64,000 nt of DNA, taken from Gymnothorax reevesii. Its lineage: Eukaryota > Chordata > Actinopteri > Anguilliformes > Muraenidae. Under the pieces are notes generated by a model. It was given only the letters and a program-made list of their open reading frames with translations, did not search any database and had not been told where the DNA came from. Shown here piece after piece: positions 50,736 to 61,082 of the stretch. Location of the stretch: assembly GCA_029721435.1 (NCBI GenBank), contig CM056574.1, positions 28,071,001 through 28,135,000 of the forward strand, given 5' to 3'. Both the position numbers and the translations under genes were made by a program. Each line of letters starts with the position of its first letter. Position 1 is the stretch's first letter.

Positions 50736-51093
50736 ATCACATTTGTGCAGCTGCTTCCTTAAACATTTGTGTTAAGCAGAAACTCTTTAATATAATCAAA
50801 TGAAAACATACTGACACACAGTTATAACTCTAATGAACACTTTCACACAGACCAGTGCACAAATGAGATCTTTGGCACATATTTGGCACATCACTATTAG
50901 AGTGATGAGAGACTGTTGCAGTGCATTGGCATGTAATGCGGTTACCAGGGCCATATAGATGATGCCTATTTACGAGTGCAAGTGTAACCATGGTAAAAAT
51001 GTTCCAGATCTCCAAACTACGGGGTCTATAGAGTGAGTAAACACTCTTCAGAAAACATTGAGAATTCAAAAGCTTGTCAAGAATAAAAATGCT

Positions 51094-51713
51094 TTACTTG
51101 TAGAAGCTGAAAGCATATAGTACTAGTAATTGTGAGGGTTTTATTTCAGAAATGACAAAAATCAACATAAAGTAGAGTAGGGTAGGGTATAACGTAAATA
51201 GGAATGATTTTTTCATGTTTAACAAACAACTAATACATTCAGTAGTCCATCTCAGTTCCTCTCCGGCCAGTATAGTTTCATGACAGTCCTTTGTCCCGTA
51301 GAAAAAGTTAAAAAGCAGAAGCTTCCAAACCCATCCCATTACTGGTGATGACCAGAAGTCTGCATGGGCAAAAAAACGACTGGCATAGCCCTGCCAGGGT
51401 TGATAGGGGTTAAACCAGTTCAAATTCATGAGCTTATCGCTCTGTAGGGACCCCATCATGTCGGCCAGGGGAATGAAGCTGTTCAAACCAAATTGTGCAT
51501 TGACTGTGATCCTTCAATGGCATAGGCAGTGTGCAGTTGGTGGTGCGACAGCATAGTGAAAAGAAGCATGGGTTTGTTGTCACATAAGTCAGAGGAATCA
51601 TGTGCCACGGCATCTCCCTCCTGACTTGATCTGAGTAAGTTGCACTGCGATGGATTAAACAGTCCAGCTGAGCTCAGGGAGAAGAAAAAGGGGAAAAATG
51701 TAAAAAAAAGCAA
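51094..51713 (-). other. Possible decayed coding region, unrecognised
   Basis: Two minus-strand frames abut at 51486 with a frame change: 51713-51483 (includes SSDLCDNKPMLLFTMLSHHQ) and 51486-51094 (includes WFNPYQPWQGYASRFFAHAD). Composition is balanced and Trp/His/Tyr-rich rather than low-complexity, unlike chance frames nearby. I do not recognise the protein. It may be a frameshifted pseudogene or chance. Confidence 0.2.
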
Positions 51714-53062
51714 AGGATGTGTCCAAATTGCATTTCCTGCCTATTGCTAAGTATGCAAGTTGAATACACTGTTTGAGAAAGTAGAGGGTATGTTTTTTTT
51801 CAAAGCAATGTATAATAAACTATTGTTAAACTGATGTTGAGGTAGAATAGAAGAATGCATACTAAACAATGTTAAGCATGCTTAAAACCTCTTCCACCCT
51901 GGGCTCACCACTAGAGGGATTATATCCCTGCTCTCACCTCCCCTTAAAGCGCATAACTTCTCCAAACCTGTTCCCATTGGCTTTGCCCAATGAGCAATTA
52001 AGTGTTAATTTGTTCAGTTATTTGGCTCAATCAGTATCATCAATTGCTATTCATTTCCTCTTTCCTTGCATTAATGTTGATTGCAATAGTTATCTAGCGT
52101 TTTATTATCCAATTCAATGGTGACATAAAATGTCAATGTCTTTTGAAGCTCATGAATTCCTGTAGCTCACAAAAAGTTTTTTTTTTCTCTCTCTCTCAGG
52201 TTTGCATGTCAAGTTTGCTTATGTAAAAATTAAACTGTCTATAATAAAGCTGAGACATTACCAGAATCCAGGTTAACTCTCAACCTGTTTCTAATTAATC
52301 CGTTTAATCTCACTGGTGTCATTTGTGAATGATTATTTATTTATTTATTTATTCATTTATTTTACTTCTAGAGGCTCCACAAGTGTTGCTGTTGGCTTCG
52401 GTTAAAAAATGCAACTTTGAACTTAACCACTGTGAAATCAAAAAAATCCCTACAGTTTTTGTTGGAGAGGTCTTAGGAGTAAAATGGATGTACTTTCATT
52501 GCAAGAAAAAAATTAAAACGGGATAAGAATCGGACAATTTATAGAAGTAATTTACTGAGCAAATTGGCTACCAATAACCTGAAATGCCATGAAAGATTAA
52601 GACATATAGCTTTGCACCAAAGAAGGCTACAATATGAAATTGCACGGACAGCAATCAACTGAAATTCTGCGAAACTCTATCTTGAAGTAGAATGTTAGGT
52701 AGTTAATACTACTGAAGATGGTGTTTAGATAAGTTTTAGACTTTGTTACTGATTAATTAAATAATTTTCATTCATACAACCTTGTAATGTAGCCTCCCGA
52801 CAACTTTCCCAGAAGCTGGGGTACTAAGACCTCATCAATGATTTCGCTTCCACGGAAGTGTAACACATGGCATGCATTTTATATGAGGCACTAATAACCA
52901 ATTAACTAAATTATTCAATTAGCACCGTTTTGATTTATGAGACGTCAGTAATTTAATAAATGAATTATTATCGCATCATGGCAACCAGTGTCCAACTGCG
53001 CTTCCCCGTAAATGTCGCCTATCATTTTGAACACTGCAAACATTATGATTAAGAGCAATCTT
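51714..53062. other. Unassigned stretch with (ATTT)n
   Basis: No gene; an ATTT microsatellite lies at about 52336-52362. Confidence 0.4.
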
Positions 53063-53493
53063 AAAATGAATTAGGTTCAGCAGGGGTCGGCAGCTTTTTC
53101 AGAGTAGCGCATAATTGGCGATCGCGCTACGGGGTTCCAAATTGGGAAGGGACTGCCGGATTTGGAGACACAATAGTAGCTTTGTTCGTTGCTCCAGCGC
53201 CTCCTGCTGGCCAGACAGGCGCTCGTCAGGAAGACTCTGGGTTTGTTCATGTCCGGGTATCCTCCGGCCTCATTCTGAACTTACGAGGATTCAACCGATG
53301 AGTGTATAAGAATCAGTGGCTGACGGACACGTGCTTCGGAGGAGAGTCGTGAACGGTCTTCACTGTCCTGAGTTGGCAGCAAGGGGTCGCATACGAGCAA
53401 GCTTTGTACATAGTTCACCAATTGGGCATTCCAGATTCGGGTGGGATTGGAGATGCCAAATTTAAAAAAATAAATAAAAAAATGAATTAGGTT
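53063..53493 (+). mobile_element. SINE-like retroposon with 15-bp target duplication
   Basis: AAAATGAATTAGGTT flanks a 401-base insert exactly (53063-53077 and 53479-53493). The insert ends in an A-rich tail of AAATA-type units, the hallmark of LINE-mobilised retroposons. Its body contains GACACGTGCTTCGGAGGAGA and AGCAAGGGGTCGCATACGAG, motifs frequent in teleost dispersed repeats. No open frame. I did not identify clear A and B boxes, so the origin of its head is unknown. Confidence 0.8.
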
Positions 53494-53720
53494 GCACAGC
53501 TGAAAAAAAAATTCCAAAAACAGGAGATGGAATCAGAGATAGTATTGGATTAATTAATTGTAATTTTTTTCTATCCCTACAATATCTCTATCAAGTACAT
53601 TGTCAATTTAGCCCATCAGTAATCTCTGTAATTTCTTAATTTCTCAATAATTACAGGCTTACATATGGTCTTGATTACTCCGCAATCAAATTCTGTGATT
53701 ATTAATCAAGCGATCTTAAA
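53494..53720 (+). repeat. Dispersed repeat, copy B
   Basis: Partner of 20283-20520 in the same orientation, sharing GAGATGGAAT, TTTCTTAATTTCTCAATAAT and GGTCTTGATTACTC in order. The retroposon at 53063-53493 sits directly against its left edge. Confidence 0.6.
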
Positions 53721-54224
53721 CGGGTAAAGCTTGAAAGCATTTATGTGTTGAAGGGTCAGAAGCTCACGCCACGCCATGTAAAATCCTGCCGGTGCTACCG
53801 CTAGGGGACATTGGGCTTCAGGGGGTTAATTTAAAGCAAATACATTGATTGAATAGTAGTTAGCATGCTGAGACATGGCATACTTCCATGGGCTGAGGGA
53901 GGTAAAGAAATATTCCAGGATGAGCTAATGAACCAAAAACATATACAGGACACAAAGGCAGTGGAGGAATGACTCGGCTGCTACCAAACAGATTCCCACC
54001 TCAAGCTGAGACAAACAGGCAGGGGGAAAGAATAGCAGCTGGCAAAGGCACAAATAACTTTCCATTTCTCAGCAGTCTCAAAAACCTTCTGTTTTTGTCC
54101 ATCAACCTCATTACCAGCTGACTGAGATCAACCTGTGCACTGCCTCCGCCTACCCAAGCTCCTCTGAGGGTACATGTGCAGCACCAGCACCACACTTTCC
54201 TCTTTACCTTACGTCGCCTTCTTT

Positions 54225-54679
54225 ATGATAGGTTCCCACGATCATGATTCGCGACACGATTGAAATCATGGTCTTAATCGTGGAGTAATCATTGTGATCC
54301 TATCAGATCTTATCAGATCTTGAGGTCAGTCGTGGCAATCGTGTTGACCGTAGGAAAGTTTTGGATGGTTCTAAAATTTCCTACAATGAACACGATTAAT
54401 TTTCAATCGTGATCATTGCATCACATCTCGTATCCAAACGTGAAATTTTAAGCTGCTTTCACACTGGACGCGAAACTAATTTTTTGCACGACAGATTACA
54501 TTCAAAGTCAATGCAAAGACACAAATGCATTGACCTTGAATGTAATCAGTCGAGTGAAAAATTTGTTTCGCGTCCAGTGTGAAAGCAGCTTCAGAGAAGT
54601 TCCACAATCAGCTACGAATGGCCAATCCTGGCATTCGTAACGGAACGCAAGACAGTGGGAAGTAAGCGTAACCTATCAT
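54225..54679 (+). mobile_element. Composite palindromic element, copy 3 (455 bp)
   Basis: The ends ATGATAGGTT (54225-54234) and AACCTATCAT (54670-54679) are exact inverted repeats. Outer arms with repeated CACGATT / AATCGTG motifs and a GTAGGAAA...TTTCCTAC hairpin (about 54350-54386) surround the full core (AAGCTGCTTTCACACTGG to CCAGTGTGAAAGCAGCTT, about 54451-54593). It matches 36511-36866 in reverse orientation, and its core matches 4735-4902. Confidence 0.85.
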
Positions 54680-56323
54680 CTGCCCATCAGAGCCACTATC
54701 AGTCATGCCACTGCTAACTGAGTGCCCACTCAGTATAGACAGGGAAAGGCTGAGGACCGAGAACCAGACCCGCTGTAACTTTTCTGATTCACATTCTCTC
54801 CCAGTCAGGGGCCTGATAGGAGCTGCACTGCATATAATGGCTAATTACTGTCCGGAGCACTGCTCGAATGCTGACATTGTGATGAAGGGATGTCAAAAAA
54901 TTTGAATAAAAACATCAGAGGCCTGTCTTGTGCAGATTACCATATTTCTCCTCACTTGAATTCAGTTCAGTGTTTCATTCTATTCAAACAATTTTTTTTT
55001 TGTTCTCCAGGATTTCTATTTTAGCTGGGAAGGTAAAGTTGCCACTCGGGGGTCAAGTTCATTAAAATTCAACCAGTTTAGGAAAAAAGGGAAAAAAAAT
55101 CTAAATTATATTCTGTACATTCCTCTGATGTTCCATGAGGAGTTTGAAGCTTATGACTACAATTTTAATTCCCCAAACTTAGGTTTAATGGAGCCCTGGC
55201 TTTTCCCCTAAAATGAACATGAAAAAACAGTAAGGCATCTTCCAATACTGGTATGTGCTCAACATAATTGTTTTATTCAAGAAATATAGAGGCTAATTTC
55301 TGTTCAGCATTTCAGGCTAGAGAGAAGGTTTGAAAATGAAATAAGACCTGAGGCTATTTAGCTTTCAAGATAGATTTAGCACAGATTTCTTGCAATGATG
55401 CCTTTCATCAGAGAAGGTGCAATTTATAAGAGAGGAATGATCATGGATTATTATTATTACTATTATTATTATTATAAGTTTTGTTCACAGTAGTAAAGAT
55501 GAGTGGGATGCCCTAGGAATGTTTTGTGTAGCTACTGTTCTTGGCAGTGAACTGCAATGTGAATTATATATTTGCAGATGGCCAGTTGTCTCTGGTATAC
55601 GCCATGTATGGATCGATCATTTATGCATAGCTGTTGGTCATAACGATGAATTCAAAAGGAGTACACATCTGCTCCCAGAGCTCTACGTTCCGGAGAACTT
55701 GTCATTTTTTACTTTATTTACACTTCATTTCTACTCATTTTAGGCTTTAGCTCTTGGCTGAAAACCTGTCTCTGTATTCAGCCACAATGCTAAGTTGAAC
55801 TAACCAAGAAGACCACCAAGATATTTTACGGCATGTGGTCATGAAAGGTGCTCCCAATGTCCCAATGGGGACAAATATTTGTTCCATAAATCTTTATGCC
55901 ATCCTGAAGGTAGATTGAGAGTACAGTGGGTGACAGCAACAAGACACTAGGCTGGCCTTGCAAAGGCAGAATAAAAACTATCAGCAGCTGAGGAGAGTAG
56001 GTAGGCCAAACTCTCAAAATAAAAAGACAGGAAAGTTTAAAAGGCTGGCAGGGAGGCAGGCAAGCAGGACATCATCAAGCTGCAAGAGTCAAGGTCAATG
56101 ATCTGACAAAGGGATTGATGAGGGACTGCACATATTTAAGCTGGTGATTGCAGATCACAGTCAGCTGGGCTGCATGAGGTGTGGTGCCTTGAATCAACCT
56201 GGAGCGAAGGATAGGAGTACAGAGGAAGAGAGAGCAGAGAGGAGTGGGGAACACAAAGGCAGACAAAAACTGAACCCCACCAAGTACCCACACAATAAAA
56301 CTAGATCCGTGAAAATTACAGGA
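54680..56323. other. Unassigned stretch with TTA microsatellite
   Basis: No gene; a TTA/ATT repeat lies at about 55449-55476. Confidence 0.4.
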
Positions 56324-56626
56324 AAATATTCGGTTACACTTTACTTGAAGGTATCGTCATAAGAGTGACATGACACTGTCATAACTGTTACATGACACGG
56401 TCATGAACGTGTCATAAACATTATGTCAATGTCATAAACGTTTATGACTGTTGTCATTAGGTGTCATTCGGTTTTTGTAATGAGAAGTTGACGCTCTTTA
56501 GGTTGTCTTGAGTCATAAACGTTTATGACATTAACATTATGTTCATGACATGTTCATGACTGTGTCATGTAAAAGGTATGACACTGTTATGTCACTCTTA
56601 TGACGAGAAAGTGTTACCAAATATCC
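56324..56626. mobile_element. Palindromic MITE built of TCATGA / GTCATAA motifs (287 bp)
   Basis: The ends GGTTACACTTT (56332) and AAAGTGTTACC (to 56618) frame two long inverted arms (about 120 bases each). These share GTCATAAGAGTGACAT, ACATGACACGGTCATGAACG and ATGTCATAAACGTTTATGAC with small gaps. Flanking octamers AAATATTC and AAATATCC agree at 7 of 8, an 8-bp target duplication. Recalled as a very common type of teleost MITE. Confidence 0.9.
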
Positions 56627-59600
56627 AAATATACACACAGAAAGCTGACGGGGGACCGATCATGACTACCTTGTATATTTATGGACAGTATGTTATTGTT
56701 TTTCAATTGAATTGTTCTGAGAAAAATTCAGGCTGTTGACAAAATTGTTTTAAAAAGTAACAGCTGATCATTTTCCATCAATGCAAGGGCTATTGTTGGA
56801 GGAAAAACCCTTTCTCACGCCAAGCCAGGCAGAGCATTTGCTGGATTAAACACAAATCCGCTGCAAAACCTTAAATGAGACTTTTATTCATTTGCAAACT
56901 GAACAAGAGAATGGGAGACCTCTGAATAGAGTAATCCATCATCAAATCATACATGGCAGCCTTCCTGTCACACTTCCCTGTAGCTTTCCTACATCTCAGC
57001 AGGCTTCCATCCAATCAGGAGACACCCAGTTCCTTATCTTACCATGTTTTTGTTTTGGCTTAGGAATAATATTTGACTCAAACTCTTGTTCTACCAGGGC
57101 AAAGATTTCCTGGCTCATCTCCGAATTAGACGCATGACAATCATCTGACAGACTGAGTGCCTTGCAGGCGCAGAAAGGACAGAGGCCTTATTTGATCTAA
57201 AATGCATATGTGCAGAGTACATTTTTAATTATTTAGACTGGCATATATGGTTTAATAGCAATCTAATCATCACCTGGTCAATCAAAAAAATACTTTGACA
57301 GCATGCTTTATTGTAGGAATTTTTGTATTCACTAGGACTTGTATCATGAAGCCCCTCCATCAACTTAGCAAGCTAAAGACAGGTAATAGCTTTTTATACT
57401 TTAGTCAATCAGTCAGATTTGGTTTGGTTCAAAATTGTACGATTAAGATAACTCCATAAGCCTGCATTGCACTGGTCTTGGTTTTCCCTCAACTTTATTG
57501 TATGTCAGCAATCCAATCTTAGGCTAATTTGTATTCCCCCTCAATCATCACCAATAAGTCCAACCTGCCAGTCTGTGGACTTTTTCAGAGGCCCTGTCAT
57601 TCAAACAAGCTTGATACCTCGCTGTATTACACAATACCTTCAGCTGGAGAGAATCATGTGTATGCCTGTCAGTAGGGTCTAGTTGCTCTGTTTTCAGATG
57701 CAGTTCATTCATTACAAGAGATCAGAAACTGTAGATCTTAGGCTTTCAGTTTCTCTTGGGATTTAAAAATATTTAATTCTTTTACTGGTAGATTTTCTTT
57801 CAGCTATACAGTACCATTCTGTGATTACTTTTAATTATTAAACTGAAAATATTACAATAATGAAACAGCTATTCTTCTTAAAATGAAACAACACAGTTTT
57901 TGTATTGACTGTTTATTAACTACCGTATATCTGTAGTTACAATAAAGACTTAAGCAAGTGTATGATGGTTTGCTGGTAGGCCAATTGTGATAAAAAATGT
58001 CTTTTGAGCAGTAGAATGGTTAATTCAAATTGATGCTTGACTGGAGTCCACACACAAGGTTTTTAGGGGCTAAACAGGTTGCTGATTAATAATAATAATG
58101 ATAAATGTATTATTATTTAATTTGTTTTTTTTATTATTTGATTGACAGATAACCACAAACGCTTGCAGACACTGTAATAATCTGTAAATGAAGTTTGAGA
58201 ACCCTGCCGTGATTAGTGTAATACATGGCATTCACTGATTCTTCTAAGTAACGAATAACAGTCCTTTGAATTTAATCAGGAAATTGTTTGCCCTGAGAGG
58301 TTATTTGTCCCGGCACTGCGGTCATTCATTTTGTTAACTAAATATACATTCCCTTGATTGCTGATGATGGCTCACGCTGGTTATGTTGGCCTACATTCAC
58401 ATCCTTAGTTTTGGCCCCAGCATTTTGTAATGCCTTTTGCAGCTGAAAAGCTCTGGCATTGCAGTTGAATAGCATTTGAAAATTGGTGGAGAAAATATAT
58501 GCCTTCTACGCCTTCCAGGGTCTATACGTTTTTATATCTGGTGAAGGGATACCCTGGTAATTTGACTTTTGTACATGGCAGATGGACTATACTTTAATCA
58601 TTGCGTTAGTAGCTGATCTGTGTTTGGCCGGAATTATTCCCCATATAGCTTGAATATTTTGAGTGGAAATCTAAGCCCTCCCCAGGGGAAGTGGGTCTGT
58701 GGAATAATGTTGCATATTCCACATGCTGACTAGTTTGTGAAGGCTTGTCTATTCTGTTTAACCTGGTTCCAGAAGCCACCCTGAAGCCCAATGTAAAGTT
58801 TCTAATCCTGGAATCACAATGTCTGCCTCAACTACGGTCTCCATCTCCAGTCATCTTATTAATTCTTACCCATCCCGGCATCTCCACCACCCACCACTCC
58901 ATATTTCTTCATCTTTTATAAAATTTTATATTTAAATGGGGGTGATTGAGTGGGTCCCCATCCAATAATTGCAATTTCAGAAGGTTCCAACTTTAATTGT
59001 AGTTCTGAAGAATCCCTCTCCAGCCATACATAAAGCTACATTGGGTTAAGTAAAAATTCTTACCCACCCTTGGAATGGTTTGCCTCCACCCATGATTTAA
59101 AAATGACTATATCTCCACCTCTGGGCCCAAATTGAGGTCTTTGCAACCATTGAGACAGACTTCAGATAATTGTTGATCAGAGCAAGGCAGTAGACAACAA
59201 CTGACATTTCCCGAATTGTTTGGATATTTATTAACATGCAAATGCATCTTTTGAAGCAAACCTTCAGAGATGCAGGTGCATAACACAATCCATAGTTATT
59301 TACCGAGCCTCTGTGGAGCAGATTTTATGTTAACAAACTCCTGAAAGGAAACATCTCACACTGCTATCTAAACATAATACCCATAATTAGGGCTTGCCCT
59401 GTTGCATGCAGATGGTTTTGTGTGGCCATGTTTACGCATAGTATATTCAGAAAAATGGCCTTACCATCTCTGGATTATGAGACAGGGGAAGTTCACAGAA
59501 GACTGTAGATTGATTTTGTGCCATGATGGACTGTTGAATTTAAAAGAAAAAAAAAAAGCCTGGTTAGTTTTCCAATTGTATGCTTCTGTTTTTGTTTTCA

Positions 59601-59899
59601 GTTATGATTTATATATACTGATCAGCATTGAAAATACACCACCTTAATTTCATGACCAAGATACAAATTATGTATGTTAATGATGTGTTAGGGTTATAAA
59701 AACCAAACTAAGATAGATGTTTTTAATAATCAAACGTGACACAGACCAAATGATCAAGATTTTGATTTCTGGCCTCTAGTTTGCAGTAACTCTTTGTGGC
59801 AAACCAACAGAAAAGCAGGCATAGACAAGACAACTGGTTGGTGTGAACCAGCCCACAGGGTGGTTATTTTATTTCCAACAAGTCGACATGGTCTACAAC
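56627..59899. other. Unassigned non-coding stretch
   Basis: About 3.3 kb with no recognised gene; short AAT repeat near 58087. Confidence 0.4.
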
Positions 59900-60106
59900 A
59901 TCCCCCGCCAATCGTGCGCTTCTTATTTTCGAACTCAATCAAGGCCTTTATGGTCTGAAGCAACTCACCAAATTTGGTTACTGTATCTGTAGTAGTTTCT
60001 GAGTAAAGCTGTCCCCATTATCTCGGACGGACGGACGGAAGGACGGATGGAGGTCAAACGTATATCTCCCACCCACTTTGTTGGTGGTGGGGGATAATAA
60101 TAAACC
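59900..60106 (+). mobile_element. GGAC-core inverted-arm element, copy d
   Basis: ATCCCCCGCCA (59900-59910) and TGGTGGGGGAT (60085-60095) are inverted arms with 10 of 11 matches, 174 bases apart. They enclose a GGAC tandem core at 60024-60050, and an AATAATAAA tail follows. A second small hairpin (CTCCCACC...GGTGGGGG) uses the same right arm. Confidence 0.65.
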
Positions 60107-60765
60107 AAATAACAATAGACCTTGTGAGCCTTAATATCCTTACGGGAATCAGCCACTTGTCATCAGGCTTTCTAGAAGGAGTGTAAATTCAGTATTTCTG
60201 CGTCTCTTCGCCCTTGGACTCTGGTAGAAAAACAGAGAGAATGGCAGTTAATAATGCACTTGCGAAACACACTCTCAGCCAACCTGTCCCCGTCTGCCGC
60301 AGTGGCGGTTTTATCGTGTCGACTTGTTAAATGCAGATGAGGATCAGGTGCATTTCCTCGTACGGAATGCACTGGAAGAGCCCACCTCGCATGCCTGGCC
60401 GCTAATGGCAGGAGCTGTCCAACGACCAGCGGCAGCCAGTAGTGCTAAACGGAATCCCGGGCGACATGGACTGTCTGCGGTGCTGAAGGAGGCAGAGCAA
60501 AAAGGGAGGGGAATCGACGGCTTCTGCTGGTGTGATGTGCATGATGGGCTGTTGATCCAATTGACACACCTTATTTTTCATCAGTACTACAGTGGTGTTG
60601 TTTGTGAAAATGGGCTCAAGTGGGGGTTTAAACTGCCACTTTTGCAGCTGTTAGGCGACTTATCACTCGATTCCTGTGATATCACCTTGGTGAGCCATTT
60701 GAGTCAATATGAATGATTTCTATTCTTTAATTTACATCGTGCCTGGAAAACTGAGGACAGTCAGG
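60107..60765. other. Unassigned stretch, locally CpG-richer
   Basis: 60290-60520 is GC-richer, with a 130-codon open frame starting at 60324 (MLNADEDQVHFLVRNALEEP onward). I recognise no protein and see no splice-site context, so I do not call a gene. Confidence 0.3.
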
Positions 60766-61082
60766 CCCTAGACCAGAGGTGGGCAACGAGGGCCATATCT
60801 GTCCCTGGTTTTCACAGCAGCTTCTGGCCTTTAATTAGTTGATTATCTAAATTAGCCAAACCACTTATGAAATCTGACATTTCTGGAGCATTTCTTTAAA
60901 TTATCATGAATGACCATCAAAGACAGTTCTTCATAAAACTTTTTCTCTGATCTAGTCATTGCACAAATCTATTTTTTGTGTACGCAATCACTTAACTCAA
61001 TTAGTCGGGGTAATTGATAGAAATAAAATCCTGCATACACACCGGTCCTCCAGGAGTGGAATTGCCCACCCCTGCCCTAGAC
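60766..61082. mobile_element. hAT-type MITE with perfect 8-bp target duplication (301 bp)
   Basis: The ends CAGAGGTGGGCAAC (60774) and ATTGCCCACCCCTG (to 61074) are inverted with two mismatches. CCCTAGAC flanks both sides exactly (60766-60773 and 61075-61082). GGTCCTCCAGGAGTGG near the right end is typical of an abundant teleost hAT MITE. Confidence 0.95.

Noticed and set aside
8254..60050. GGAC/GACA arrays as a CRISPR array
   Set aside because: Units are 4 bases in simple tandem with no spacers, and the sequence is eukaryotic.
60324..60716. 130-codon open frame as a host exon
   Set aside because: No recognisable domain, no convincing splice sites, and no neighbouring exon.
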